The translations under genes were made by a program, and so were the position numbers. A model generated the notes under the pieces. The model was not told where the DNA came from. It did not search any database and was given only the letters and a program-made list of their open reading frames with translations. Below, piece after piece: positions 1-7,926 of a stretch of DNA of 26,433 nucleotides (position 1 is its first letter; each line of letters begins with the position of its first letter). The stretch comes from an uncultured Lachnospiraceae bacterium (GTDB lineage Bacteria > Bacillota > Clostridia > Lachnospirales > Lachnospiraceae). The stretch spans positions 1 to 26,433 of the forward strand of contig CAJUPF010000046.1 of NCBI GenBank assembly GCA_910588565.1. The letters are read 5' to 3'.

Positions 1-319
1 TGGACTGGATGATACACTGGGATGCGAGCACCATCTCCACCTCGCTGGTGCCTACATTTTACTTGACGAGCCGTCCATTGCGCTAGACCCCAGGAACAGA
101 AGGAACCTGATTAAAATTCTAAATGAAATGAATGAAACAAAATTGATTGCCAGCCATGATTTAGACATGATCCTGGATACCTGCAGCGAAACTGTTTTGC
201 TGGCAGACGGCAGCGTCATCTGCCATGGAACGACGGGCGAATTGTTGCGGGACGAAGCGCTGCTTACAAAATATGGTTTGGAACTGCCCCTGTGTATGCA
301 GAAACGATCCATAAATTAA
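1..319 (+). CDS. ECF/ABC-type metal transporter ATP-binding protein, 3' part
   Basis: This is the C-terminal part of an ABC ATPase, read from base 2 and cut by the window edge. Visible motifs are the Walker B ILLDEP, a D-loop SIALDP and the switch histidine in ASHDLDMIL. The tail ELPLCMQ is typical of CbiO/NikO-type cobalt or nickel ATPases. The larBCE genes directly downstream suggest that it feeds nickel to cofactor synthesis (inference). The stretch before Walker B looks odd. It reads LGCEHHLHLAGAY and then ILLDEP, where related proteins have a signature like LSGGE followed by about 15 more residues before Walker B. The signature therefore looks degraded and the interval shortened, so the gene may be damaged. 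A stop at 317-319 precedes larB by 67 bases. Family call is good; intactness is doubtful. Confidence 0.75.
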   Translation, partial: GLDDTLGCEHHLHLAGAYILLDEPSIALDPRNRRNLIKILNEMNETKLIASHDLDMILDTCSETVLLADGSVICHGTTGELLRDEALLTKYGLELPLCMQKRSIN

Positions 320-386
320 AGCGGCATGATTTTGAACTGGCAGGGATGGAAAAGCCCTGGTCTATGTACATCAAAAGGAGGCAGCT

Positions 387-1148
387 ATGGAAACCCGTTT
401 TGTCTTAGAACAAGTGAAAAACGGAAAACTCTCAATTGAAGCAGCAGAAGCGTATTTTAGAAAACAGCCATTTGAAGATATGGGCTATGCCAAACTGGAC
501 TCCCATCGGGAAATCCGTTCCGGTTTTCCGGAAGTGGTATTCTGCAGCGGAAAGCCGGATGAATATCTGCAGTCGATTTATGCCAAACTCTACGAGCTTC
601 ACGGGGAAGTCTTTGGGACAAGAGCGGATGCACAGCAGTATAATCTGATTCGCCGTATACTTCCGGAAGTCTCGTATGATTCTGTCTCCCATATTTTAAA
701 ACTGGAAAAAAAAAGAAAAAAACGGTTTGGAAACATAGCCGTATGCAGTGCCGGGACCGCAGACATTCCGGTGGCGGAGGAAGCCGCGCAAACAGCGGAA
801 TTTTTTGGTTCCAATGTGGAACGCATTTATGACGTCGGCGTCAGCGGGCTGCACCGTCTCCTGGCTAGGCTGGATGAAATCCAAAGCGCCAACTGTATTA
901 TCGCAGTTGCCGGAATGGAAGGCGCGCTTGCAAGTGTTATCGGCGGTCTTGTCAGCCGCCCTGTAATTGCCGTGCCGACTTCGATTGGATATGGCGCCAG
1001 TATGCACGGGCTTTCCGCCCTGCTTACGATGATCAATTCCTGTGCCAACGGTATTGCCGTGGTAAATATAGACAATGGATACGGCGCCGGTTATATTGCA
1101 ACACAAATTAACCGTCTGGGCAGCGACGGCAGACAGGAGGTAACGTAA
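387..1148 (+). CDS. larB: LarB, pyridinium-3,5-biscarboxylic acid mononucleotide synthase
   Basis: A 253-residue protein matching LarB, with a PurE (AIR carboxylase)-like C-terminal half. Known LarB carboxylates C5 of the nicotinate ring of NaAD and hydrolyses the dinucleotide to P2CMN and AMP, the first step of nickel-pincer nucleotide synthesis in the cytoplasm. The C-terminal domain shows CSAGTADIPVAEEA, AVAGMEGALASVIGGL and PTSIGYGAS. Cys219 in INSCANGIAVVNIDNGYGAG sits where the family has its catalytic cysteine. The start is fixed by AAAGGAGG at 373-380. LarC begins two bases after the stop, so the two genes are surely co-transcribed. Length is normal for the family. Confidence 0.93.
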   Translation: METRFVLEQVKNGKLSIEAAEAYFRKQPFEDMGYAKLDSHREIRSGFPEVVFCSGKPDEYLQSIYAKLYELHGEVFGTRADAQQYNLIRRILPEVSYDSVSHILKLEKKRKKRFGNIAVCSAGTADIPVAEEAAQTAEFFGSNVERIYDVGVSGLHRLLARLDEIQSANCIIAVAGMEGALASVIGGLVSRPVIAVPTSIGYGASMHGLSALLTMINSCANGIAVVNIDNGYGAGYIATQINRLGSDGRQEVT

Positions 1149-1150
1149 CG

Positions 1151-2554
1151 ATGGGACAGACATTATATCTGGAATGTAATTGCGGAATCAGCGGAGATAT
1201 GACAGTCGCCGCGCTTTTGGATTTAGGCGCAGATCCAAACGTTTTGCAAAAAGCGCTGCGAAGTATGCCTTTGCAGGGATTTGAAATTCAGATCAGCCGA
1301 GTAAAAAAAGCAGGTCTTGACGTCTGTGATTTTAACGTAAAACTGGATCAAGCGCATGAAAACCACGATCATGATATGGAATATCTGCATGGACATGACC
1401 AATTACATTCCCACAAACATGAGACAGCACATGGACACACACATTCGCATGAGCACGCAAAGTTCCATGGAACGGAAGCGATTCATAAGCATATACATTC
1501 ACAGGAATATGCGGCAGCTTTAGACCATATTCATCCACATGATCCGAAAGCTGCGCCTGCTCGCACGCATTCCCATGAACACCGTGGACTGGCTCAGATA
1601 CAGGATATTATTCACCGGACGGATATGACCACGCGTGCAAAAGCTACGGCTCTTTGTATCTTTGACATCCTGGCACAGGCAGAAGCAAAAGCCCACGGAA
1701 TGGATATCAGCCATGTGCATTTCCATGAGGTCGGCGCCATAGATTCCATTGTAGATATTGTCGCCGCAGCGGTATGCCTGGATAATCTGGATATTACAGA
1801 TGTTATTATTCCTTATCTGTGCGAGGGCCAGGGAACCATCCGCTGCCAGCACGGCATCCTTTCGATTCCTGTGCCTGCGGTATCTAATATTGTCCAGGCA
1901 AACGAGCTGACGCTTAAACTGACCGACGTTTGGGGAGAACTGGTCACTCCCACCGGAGCCGCAATTGCAGCGGCTGTCAGAACCTCCGGAAAGCTGCCGG
2001 AATATTTTTGCATTCAAAAAACAGGGATGGGCGCAGGCAAACGGAACTATGAAAGGCCCAGTATCCTGCGGGCAATGCTGATTTTACCAAAAACGCCGGA
2101 TAAAGCGGATACAATTTACAAGCTGGAAACCAATATCGACGACTGCACCGGAGAACTCCTCGGCTACGTTATGGAACAGCTCTTTGCCCATGGCGCAAGG
2201 GATGTGTTTTATACTCCGATTTTTATGAAAAAGAACCGGCCGGCCGTTCTGCTTTCCGTAATCTGCAAAGAAGAATCCATACGGCAGCTGGAAACTATCC
2301 TGTTTCAGGAAACTACTACAATTGGTATCCGGAGAGTAAAAATGGAACGGAGCGTTTTAGACCGTAAAACAGAATCCGCCGTTTTAAGCATTGGTGAAAT
2401 ACAGCTGAAAACATGCACGCTTCCCAATGGAGAAATCAGAAAATATCCGGAATATGAAGCAGCCGCAGAACTTGCAAGAACGACAGGCAGACCCCTGCTG
2501 GAGATTTTAGCAATTTTTCAAAAAGAACTATCAAAGGACACCGGACATGAATGA
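1151..2554 (+). CDS. larC: LarC, nickel-pincer cofactor cyclometallase (single-ORF form)
   Basis: A 467-residue LarC. The known enzyme inserts nickel into the dithio-pyridinium nucleotide P2TMN using CTP, giving the mature NPN cofactor. The N-terminal part has the family motif NCGISGDM (10-17) and HFHEVGAIDSIVDIVAAA. Residues 69-144 form a linker with 23 histidines, probably a nickel-binding store. The LarC2 part begins near LETNIDDCTGELLGYVME and carries FYTPIFMKKNRPA. In Lactobacillus plantarum larC1 and larC2 are joined by a ribosomal frameshift; here one frame covers both. AGGAGGT at 1136-1142 supports the start. The 3' end overlaps larE by eight bases, which points to translational coupling. 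Confidence 0.94.
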   Translation: MGQTLYLECNCGISGDMTVAALLDLGADPNVLQKALRSMPLQGFEIQISRVKKAGLDVCDFNVKLDQAHENHDHDMEYLHGHDQLHSHKHETAHGHTHSHEHAKFHGTEAIHKHIHSQEYAAALDHIHPHDPKAAPARTHSHEHRGLAQIQDIIHRTDMTTRAKATALCIFDILAQAEAKAHGMDISHVHFHEVGAIDSIVDIVAAAVCLDNLDITDVIIPYLCEGQGTIRCQHGILSIPVPAVSNIVQANELTLKLTDVWGELVTPTGAAIAAAVRTSGKLPEYFCIQKTGMGAGKRNYERPSILRAMLILPKTPDKADTIYKLETNIDDCTGELLGYVMEQLFAHGARDVFYTPIFMKKNRPAVLLSVICKEESIRQLETILFQETTTIGIRRVKMERSVLDRKTESAVLSIGEIQLKTCTLPNGEIRKYPEYEAAAELARTTGRPLLEILAIFQKELSKDTGHE

Positions 2555-3404
2555 AATAAAAGACAATACCCAAAATCTGCAGCAAAAACTGGCGCTCCTG
2601 AAAGATTTGCTGAAAGAGCCAGGAAGCGCCGCCATTGCATTCTCTGGCGGCGTGGATTCCACGTTTTTATTAAAAGCTGCAAAAGATGTATTAGGGGAAC
2701 ATGTGATTGCCATCACAGCAGTATCTTCCTTTTTTCCTGAACGGGAATCCAGGGAAGCTATCGATTTCTGCCGGGAACAGGGCGTCCGGCATATAATTGT
2801 AAGCATTGACACACTCTCAGTCGCAGGCGTCCGGGAGAATCCGCCGAACCGATGCTATTTATGTAAAAAAGAATTGTTCCGGCAAATCATACAAATCGCG
2901 GCCAAACAGAATATTTCCTACGTTGCGGAAGGATCTAATCTGGATGATATGGGCGATTACAGGCCAGGGCTTGCTGCAGTTGCGGAATGGAATGTAAAAA
3001 GCCCGCTGAAAGAAGCCGGACTGACCAAAGACGAAATCCGGATACTGTCGAAAGAACTGGCGCTTCCTACATGGGAGAAGCCCTCTTTTGCATGTCTTGC
3101 TTCCAGATTTGTCTATGGAGAAACAATTACAACCGAAAAGCTTGCTATGGTGGAACAGGCGGAGCAGTTTTTGTCTGAAACAGGCTTTCGCCAGTTCCGG
3201 GTACGGATACATGGCGATATGGCGCGGATAGAACTGCTGCCGGAAGAATTTGGCAAGCTCCTTGCAGAAGATATGCGGACGAAGATCGTATCCAGGCTGA
3301 AATCACTTGGATTTACCTATGTCAGCATGGATTTAGCGGGGTATCGGACGGGGAGTATGAACGAATTCTACAGCCTGTCTCCAAACGGCAATTTTCTTTC
3401 ATAA
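2547..3404 (+). CDS. larE: LarE, ATP-dependent sulfurtransferase (three-cysteine type)
   Basis: A 285-residue PP-loop protein. LarE adenylylates the carboxylates of P2CMN and replaces them with thiocarboxylates to make P2TMN, the substrate of LarC. The ATP motif SGGVDS is at 33-38. Cysteines lie at 103 and 106 (NRCYLCKKELF) and at 183 (FACLASRF). Family knowledge: the L. plantarum enzyme has only the last of these and sacrifices it as sulfur donor, whereas proteins with all three, as in Thermotoga, bind a [4Fe-4S] cluster and can turn over. This copy has all three, so a cluster-dependent mechanism is inferred. The start at 2547 lies inside the end of larC. An ATG at 2551 is out of frame. A weak hairpin follows the stop. 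Confidence 0.93.
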   Translation: MNEIKDNTQNLQQKLALLKDLLKEPGSAAIAFSGGVDSTFLLKAAKDVLGEHVIAITAVSSFFPERESREAIDFCREQGVRHIIVSIDTLSVAGVRENPPNRCYLCKKELFRQIIQIAAKQNISYVAEGSNLDDMGDYRPGLAAVAEWNVKSPLKEAGLTKDEIRILSKELALPTWEKPSFACLASRFVYGETITTEKLAMVEQAEQFLSETGFRQFRVRIHGDMARIELLPEEFGKLLAEDMRTKIVSRLKSLGFTYVSMDLAGYRTGSMNEFYSLSPNGNFLS

Positions 3405-3405
3405 T

Positions 3406-3433
3406 AGAATACCCGGACTGTCTGCAGTATTCT
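3406..3433 (+). terminator. possible terminator of the lar operon
   Basis: Two bases after the larE stop, AGAATAC (3406-3412) pairs exactly with GTATTCT (3427-3433) around a 14-base loop, followed by TCGTTTCGTTT. The stem is AT-rich and the U tract is interrupted, so the call is weak. Confidence 0.35.
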
Positions 3434-3623
3434 TCGTTTCGTTTGCCTAAAACAGCGTTGTTATCCGCGGCGCCTCTCTGTAAAGCATATTACTTTTTCC
3501 AAATATCCTTGTCAATAAAACCAGCTTGCATCATGGAGCTAACGATTTCCAGATTGAAGTACATCCTCTGTTACTGCACTACAGCCAAAAGTTACAACAA
3601 TGCTGCTATTTTTTACAAAGAAA

Positions 3624-3652
3624 TTGACGCATTGTAAACATATGATTATAAT
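3624..3652 (+). promoter_or_regulatory. sigma-A-type promoter of the LRR protein gene
   Basis: TTGACG at 3624-3629 and TATAAT at 3647-3652 are separated by exactly 17 bases. The expected transcript would start near 3659 and carry a leader of about 80 bases to the ATG at 3742. Confidence 0.8.
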
Positions 3653-3741
3653 TAAGTTGAAATGCAGGAAATATGTGATAATCATTTTAAAAACTCACAT
3701 TTCACTGTATGAATAAAAATCACAGAAAGAGAGGATGGATT

Positions 3742-6039
3742 ATGAGAAAACAAGTGGTGGGGATACTGCTGGGTATCCTGTGTATGGCCGGCGCTGTATG
3801 CGGTTTTGGAACAGAAACAGCAGAGGCGTCTGTGCTGCAGGAAGAGAGTCCAGTGGCAGAACAGAATGAGGGAACAGAAAAGACGGATATGCCGGAGCAG
3901 GCAGAAGATGCAGCAACGGCAGCGGATGCGATAACAGCGGAGGATGCGGCAGAAGAGGACGCTGTGGATGCGACAGGCGCAGAAACATATGGGTTCTGGA
4001 AATATTATACAATCAATAACAATTCCGAAGTGTGTATTCAAGAATATACAGGCGCAGAGCTAAGTGTAACGATTCCAAGCGCTATCGGCGGTAAGAAAGT
4101 GACCAAACTTGGTGACAGCGTTTTTAAAGGAAATGAATGGCTGCTATCTGTTACAATTCCAGACACTGTAAAAGTGATTGATGGTTACTGGTCTTGGGAT
4201 GGTTGTTTTAGTGGCTGTAAAAATCTGACAACCGTATTGGGAATGGCAGGTGTTACGGAAATTGGCGGCTATACATTTTATAATTGTACCAGCTTAACCA
4301 GCGTACCATTGGGAAACGCACTGCAGACAATCGGAAGTCATGTATTTACAAACTGCGCTAGTCTGAATATCAGAAGTTTTCCAGCATCTCTTACCTATAT
4401 CGGAAACTATGCTTTTGAAAATACCGCGTTAACAAGCGTTACACTAAGCACTTCTGTAGAAGTCAAGGAAGGTGCATTTTATAACTGCCAGAAACTGGCA
4501 TCTGCATCAATAAATACCTATATTCCCGATCACGCTTTTGACTCCTGCCATAACCTGACTTCAGTTTCCTCTGTTTTAGAGGGAATCGGATACAGAGCTT
4601 TTTATGGATGTGAGTCCCTGAACCGGGTAACGCTTACGGCAAATAATAATGTTTTCTGTAATATAGGGGAAGACGCTTTCCGGAACTGCACCAGTCTGGC
4701 AAGCATTTCCGTACCAGGCAATGTAAGGAATATTTATAAAAGCGCATTTGAAGGCTGTACCTCTTTAAAAGGACTGGCATTGTCCCATGGCCTGCTTGGA
4801 ATCAGCAAATATGCATTCTGGAATACAGCATTATCAGATCCTGTTATTTCCAACAGTGTTGTATCAATTGGAGAAAATGCTTTTAGCGGCAAATCTTCCG
4901 TACCAAACAGCATCACCATACCAAACAGCGCAACAGATTTGTACTTCGGATGGGGCACTGGTGTATGCAGCAAATCAACCATCATAAAAGGCTATGACGG
5001 TTCAGCCGCCCAAAAATATGCAGCTGATCACGAATTTCAGTTTGTCCAGCTGACAGCAGTGCCATCCAGGTCTTTCCGGTTTTCACAGTCGACATTATAT
5101 CTGAACGAAAATCGGGAGCAGGTCTTACAGCTGGGCTACACCATCACACCGGCAAATACTACAGACGCCATTGTATGGACCAGTTCCGCTCCTGACATTG
5201 TACCTGTCAACGCACTCGGTGAAATAACTCCCAAAAATGTCGGCAGCGCAACGATTATTGCAGTGACGACCAGCGGTATACGCACAACCATGAACGTTGT
5301 CGTTTCCGCGAAACCCTCAAAAATCGAGCTGGACAGATCTGATGCAACGATTATGATGGGAACAACATTAAAGCTGAAAGCGACGGTACGGGATCGCAAT
5401 GGCGTGCGCAATGATATTATACCTACGTTTTCCAGTTCCAACACAGGAATCGCAACTGTCAACGGCTCAGGCACTGTAACCGGGCTGCGGGAAGGCGTAG
5501 TTACGATTACCGCCAAAACAGCAGACCTGTCCGCAACCTGTAAAGTATCGGTTGTATCAAACAAACCGCAGAGAATTTCATTTGCAAAATCAAAGAAAAC
5601 CATTATTGCTGGGCATACATCCACGCAGAAAGCCGTTGTAATGGGCACAGTCGGCAAACTGTCAGCAGCCAAGCCCACCTACAGCAGTTCCAATAAAAAA
5701 GTGGCAACCGTAGACAGTTCCGGCAAGGTTAAGGGCTTAAAGGCAGGCACTGTAACAATTAAAGCCAAATTCGGAGGTAAAACGGCTTCTTATAAAGTAA
5801 CCGTTGTAACAGCCAAACTCTCCAGAAAAGGAAAAACCCTGACAATTAAGACTATTCCTGGTGCAGCTGTAAAAGTCAAGGCAAGCAAAAAGATTCTTGG
5901 TTCTTCCTCAAAAAAGACAAAAGCAAATGCGAAAGGCGTTGCTAAGATTAAATTTAAAAAGAATATCAAAGGAGTCCGCGTAACCGTTACGGTCACGAAA
6001 AAAGGATATAAGACGCAAAAAGTCAGTAAGAAATATTAA
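3742..6039 (+). CDS. secreted BspA-like LRR_5 protein with Big_2 domains
   Basis: A 765-residue secreted surface protein. I chose the ATG at 3742 because AGAGAGG lies seven bases upstream and the protein then begins with a signal peptide (MRKQVVGILLGILCMAG, cleaved about residue 29); the in-frame ATG at 3709 has no such site. Residues 31-80 are acidic, Ala/Glu/Asp-rich. Residues about 100-430 hold BspA/TpLRR-like repeats of the form IGxxAFxNCxSLxxVxIP. Three Big_2 Ig-like domains follow at about 440-521, 523-605 and 607-689, then a Lys-rich basic tail with a TVTVTKKGYK ending. There is no LPXTG motif or membrane anchor, so it is either released or held to the wall by the basic repeats (inference). 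BspA-like LRR proteins are linked to adhesion; the target here is unknown. Confidence 0.9.
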   Translation: MRKQVVGILLGILCMAGAVCGFGTETAEASVLQEESPVAEQNEGTEKTDMPEQAEDAATAADAITAEDAAEEDAVDATGAETYGFWKYYTINNNSEVCIQEYTGAELSVTIPSAIGGKKVTKLGDSVFKGNEWLLSVTIPDTVKVIDGYWSWDGCFSGCKNLTTVLGMAGVTEIGGYTFYNCTSLTSVPLGNALQTIGSHVFTNCASLNIRSFPASLTYIGNYAFENTALTSVTLSTSVEVKEGAFYNCQKLASASINTYIPDHAFDSCHNLTSVSSVLEGIGYRAFYGCESLNRVTLTANNNVFCNIGEDAFRNCTSLASISVPGNVRNIYKSAFEGCTSLKGLALSHGLLGISKYAFWNTALSDPVISNSVVSIGENAFSGKSSVPNSITIPNSATDLYFGWGTGVCSKSTIIKGYDGSAAQKYAADHEFQFVQLTAVPSRSFRFSQSTLYLNENREQVLQLGYTITPANTTDAIVWTSSAPDIVPVNALGEITPKNVGSATIIAVTTSGIRTTMNVVVSAKPSKIELDRSDATIMMGTTLKLKATVRDRNGVRNDIIPTFSSSNTGIATVNGSGTVTGLREGVVTITAKTADLSATCKVSVVSNKPQRISFAKSKKTIIAGHTSTQKAVVMGTVGKLSAAKPTYSSSNKKVATVDSSGKVKGLKAGTVTIKAKFGGKTASYKVTVVTAKLSRKGKTLTIKTIPGAAVKVKASKKILGSSSKKTKANAKGVAKIKFKKNIKGVRVTVTVTKKGYKTQKVSKKY

Positions 6040-6051
6040 AACGTATAACGC

Positions 6052-6215
6052 TAGAGCGTGTTTGAAAATTGCTTTCCGGAAGATGTGCGTCACAATTTGT
6101 GGGAGATTTGTGCCAAATGAGGAAGGCGTAGCGGGCTACGTTGACCGAATTTGGCGCAAATATCACGCAAAGTGGGGCGTGCAGATGGCGGGAATGAATT
6201 TTCAGACACGCTCTA
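6052..6215. repeat. 164-bp gapless imperfect palindrome
   Basis: The two halves of 6052-6215 are reverse complements without any gap. By hand count 58 of 82 positions match, and many mismatches are C/T changes that would still pair as G-U in RNA. The outer ends match over 9 bases and then 9 of 10 (TAGAGCGTG, then GAAAATT), and the centre is CGTAGC-GG-GCTACG (6127-6140), exactly at the midpoint 6133.5. It lies 12 bases after the LRR gene stop and encodes nothing convincing. It may be a MITE-like or REP-like intergenic repeat; I saw no second copy in this window. Confidence 0.85.
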
Positions 6216-6264
6216 ACTGCCAAAAGGCATTGGCCTGGCAAACAAATTTATGCAAATGACAGGA

Positions 6265-6304
6265 AAACGCAGCATCAAAACCAGACGGTTTGGATGCTGC
6301 GTTT
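6265..6304. terminator. bidirectional terminator between LRR gene and MATE pseudogene
   Basis: An 18-base stem with one mismatch (AAACGCAGCATC and GATGCTGCGTTT as its outer part, AAACC and GGTTT inside) closes a four-base AGAC loop. On the - strand it begins two bases after the MATE stop and runs into TTTT, so it best serves the MATE gene. It may also stop readthrough from the LRR gene. Confidence 0.85.
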
Positions 6305-6306
6305 CA

Positions 6307-7647
6307 CTACTCATCTTTTTTCTGAAAATATTTCCGGCAGGTAAACCAGAACAGCACTGTTGCAAGCCCGGCTGAAAGATAATCCGTAATCGGCTGCGCT
6401 GCTGCCAGCATAACCGGGGAATCAAAGATTCTGCGGAACAAAAACAGCACAGGCAGGTAAATAATTCCCTGGCGGCTGACAGACAGAATCAGCGCAGGCA
6501 GGGCTGCACCGGTGGACTGAATCGCGTTAATCAATACAAAAAGTATCCCCATAACAGGCCCGGAGTAAATATAAATGCGGGCGAGGGACATTCCAAAGGA
6601 AAACGCATCCGCATCCGAAAGGAAGGCATGTACCAGCGGACCGGCGCCGCAATAACAGACAGCCGTCATCACCGCGCTCATCCCAAAGGCAAGAAACGGG
6701 GAAAACTTAAGTACTTCCATATACCTCGTTCTGTTTCCTGCGCCAAAACAATAGCCTAAGATAGGCTGGATACCCGTACCAAGACCGATCAAAAGCATAA
6801 CCACAATCATATTTACCTTCATGGCTACACCCAGTCCGGCAACTGCCATATCGCCATAGCCGGACATAATATTATTTACAATAATATTAGAAGCGCTTAA
6901 AAGGATACTGTTTAATGAAGCCGGGACTCCAATGGCAAACACCCCCAAAGCGATCCCCTCTCCAGCCTTATATTGACCGGGCCGGATGGACAGCAGGGAG
7001 ACTTTGAAGAAACCAAATGGCGGATATAGAATACAGCGGAAAAAACGTTTCCCAGAACCGTCGCAATCGCTGCTCCTGCGACATCCCAGTGGACCCCCAA
7101 AATCATCAACGGATCGAGCACAATATTAATCAGGTTTCCAATAATCATTCCCATCATCGCTGTCTGCGCGCTGCCCTCAGCCCGGATAATATTACTGAAG
7201 CTGTTACTGAGAATTAAAAATGGAATCGCAGTAGACACAATACGCAGATACTGAGAAGCATACCCAATCGTATCATTGCTTGCGCCAATTGCACGGCTGA
7301 CCGGATCGGCAAAAACAAAAATCACCGCCATAGAAAGAAGCCCAATAGAAAGGCCTGTCCAGAAGCAGAACGAAGACGCATTTTTTGCCCGATCCTCCCT
7401 TCCTTCGCCCAGCATTCTTGAAATCAGCGACGTACCGCCAATACCAAACAGCATACCTACAGCCATAAACAGAAGAAACGCCGGCGTCGCCACGGAAACA
7501 GCCGCCACCATATAAGCATTCTTCGTCTGTCCTATAAAAAATGTGTCAGCCAGATTATAAATAAGTACCATAATCATACTGACAATTGAAGGAATAACAT
7601 TGCTGATTACCGCTTTGGGAACCGGTGCATCCCGAAAAATTTCTGTT
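6307..7647 (-). pseudogene. MATE family efflux transporter, two single-base frameshifts
   Basis: Three reading-frame pieces together make one MATE (multidrug and toxin extrusion) transporter of about 445 residues. Piece 1 starts at ATG 7647 (MIKQQKFFG). It should continue as DAPVPKAVISNVIPSIVSM, but that lies in another frame; restoring one G in the GGG run at 7631-7633 joins them. Piece 2 runs to about 6998 and contains NLADTFFIGQ and RMLGEGREDRA. A missing C in the CCC run at 6996-6998 shifts it from SKSP to LLSIRPGQYKAGEGIAL. Piece 3 (GVFAIGVPASLNSILLSAS onward) runs to the stop at 6307. As written no full protein can be made. Both lesions are in short G/C runs, so sequencing error is a real alternative. 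No good ribosome binding site is seen before 7647. Confidence 0.82.
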
Positions 7648-7678
7648 GTTTTATCATAAGTCTGAACTGACGGTCAAG

Positions 7679-7800
7679 GTTCAGCCTTCCAGCTTCTCTG
7701 TAACAGAATCCGCCCCATTTCAAGTTTGCCTGCGGCAAAAGGGGCGGATTTCCGGTTATTGTGCTTTGCTGGCCGCTAACTGTACAGTTGCAGGCTGAAC
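7679..7800. repeat. nested inverted-repeat structure between the two MATE genes
   Basis: Several complementary pairs are nested: GTTCAGCCT (7679-7687) with AGGCTGAAC (7792-7800), CCAGC (7689-7693) with GCTGG (7768-7772), TAAC (7701-7704) with GTTA (7755-7758), AATCCGCCCC (7707-7716) with GGGGCGGATT (7741-7750), and an inner hairpin TTTGCC-TGC-GGCAAA (7725-7739). A perfect 12-base palindrome, AACTGTACAGTT, sits in one arm at 7778-7789. On the - strand this would be the leader just upstream of the broken MATE gene. It could be a structured leader RNA or a palindromic repeat; I recognise no known riboswitch class. Confidence 0.6.
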
Positions 7801-7874
7801 TATTGCGGACTGACACCCGGATATTTCTTATTATGTCATAACAATTTATATTTTCTTTCTGTTTCAATTTGCGT

Positions 7875-7880
7875 TATAAT
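7875..7880 (+). promoter_or_regulatory. -10 box of the intact MATE gene
   Basis: TATAAT at 7875-7880 lies 46 bases before the start codon. The region 17 bases upstream (7852-7857) is only T-rich, so the -35 box is weak, which fits a promoter needing an activator. The structured element at 7679-7800 would lie upstream of this transcript. Confidence 0.5.
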
Positions 7881-7926
7881 ACTCCGTTGGATATAAAACA
7901 TATGAAAAAAGAAAGGATCTGATTTT

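Larger units (their letters stand above)
3405..3741. other. intergenic region between larE and the LRR protein gene
   Basis: This 337-base gap holds the weak hairpin after larE, a consensus promoter at 3624-3652 and a leader of about 80 bases before the next start codon. An open frame at 3443-3637 has no ribosome binding site and an unremarkable sequence, so I do not call it a gene. In the leader, ATGTGA and TCACAT (about 3673-3704) could pair across a 16-base loop. Confidence 0.6.

Noticed and set aside
1340..1590. Short repeats in larC as a CRISPR or DNA repeat array
   Set aside because: The repetition comes from His codons (CAT/CAC) in a coding linker; there are no regular spacers.
3443..3637. 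Open frame of 64 codons between larE and the LRR gene
   Set aside because: No ribosome binding site, no recognisable protein features, and it overlaps the -35 box of the LRR gene promoter.
5136..5678. 180-codon - strand frame inside the LRR protein gene
   Set aside because: Shadow of the Big_2 coding region; no start signals and a low-complexity hydrophobic composition typical of reverse Thr/Val repeats.
7607..7867. Separate 86-codon gene on the - strand
   Set aside because: Its last codons are the true N-terminus of the broken MATE gene; the upstream part runs through the stem structure and is not protein-like.
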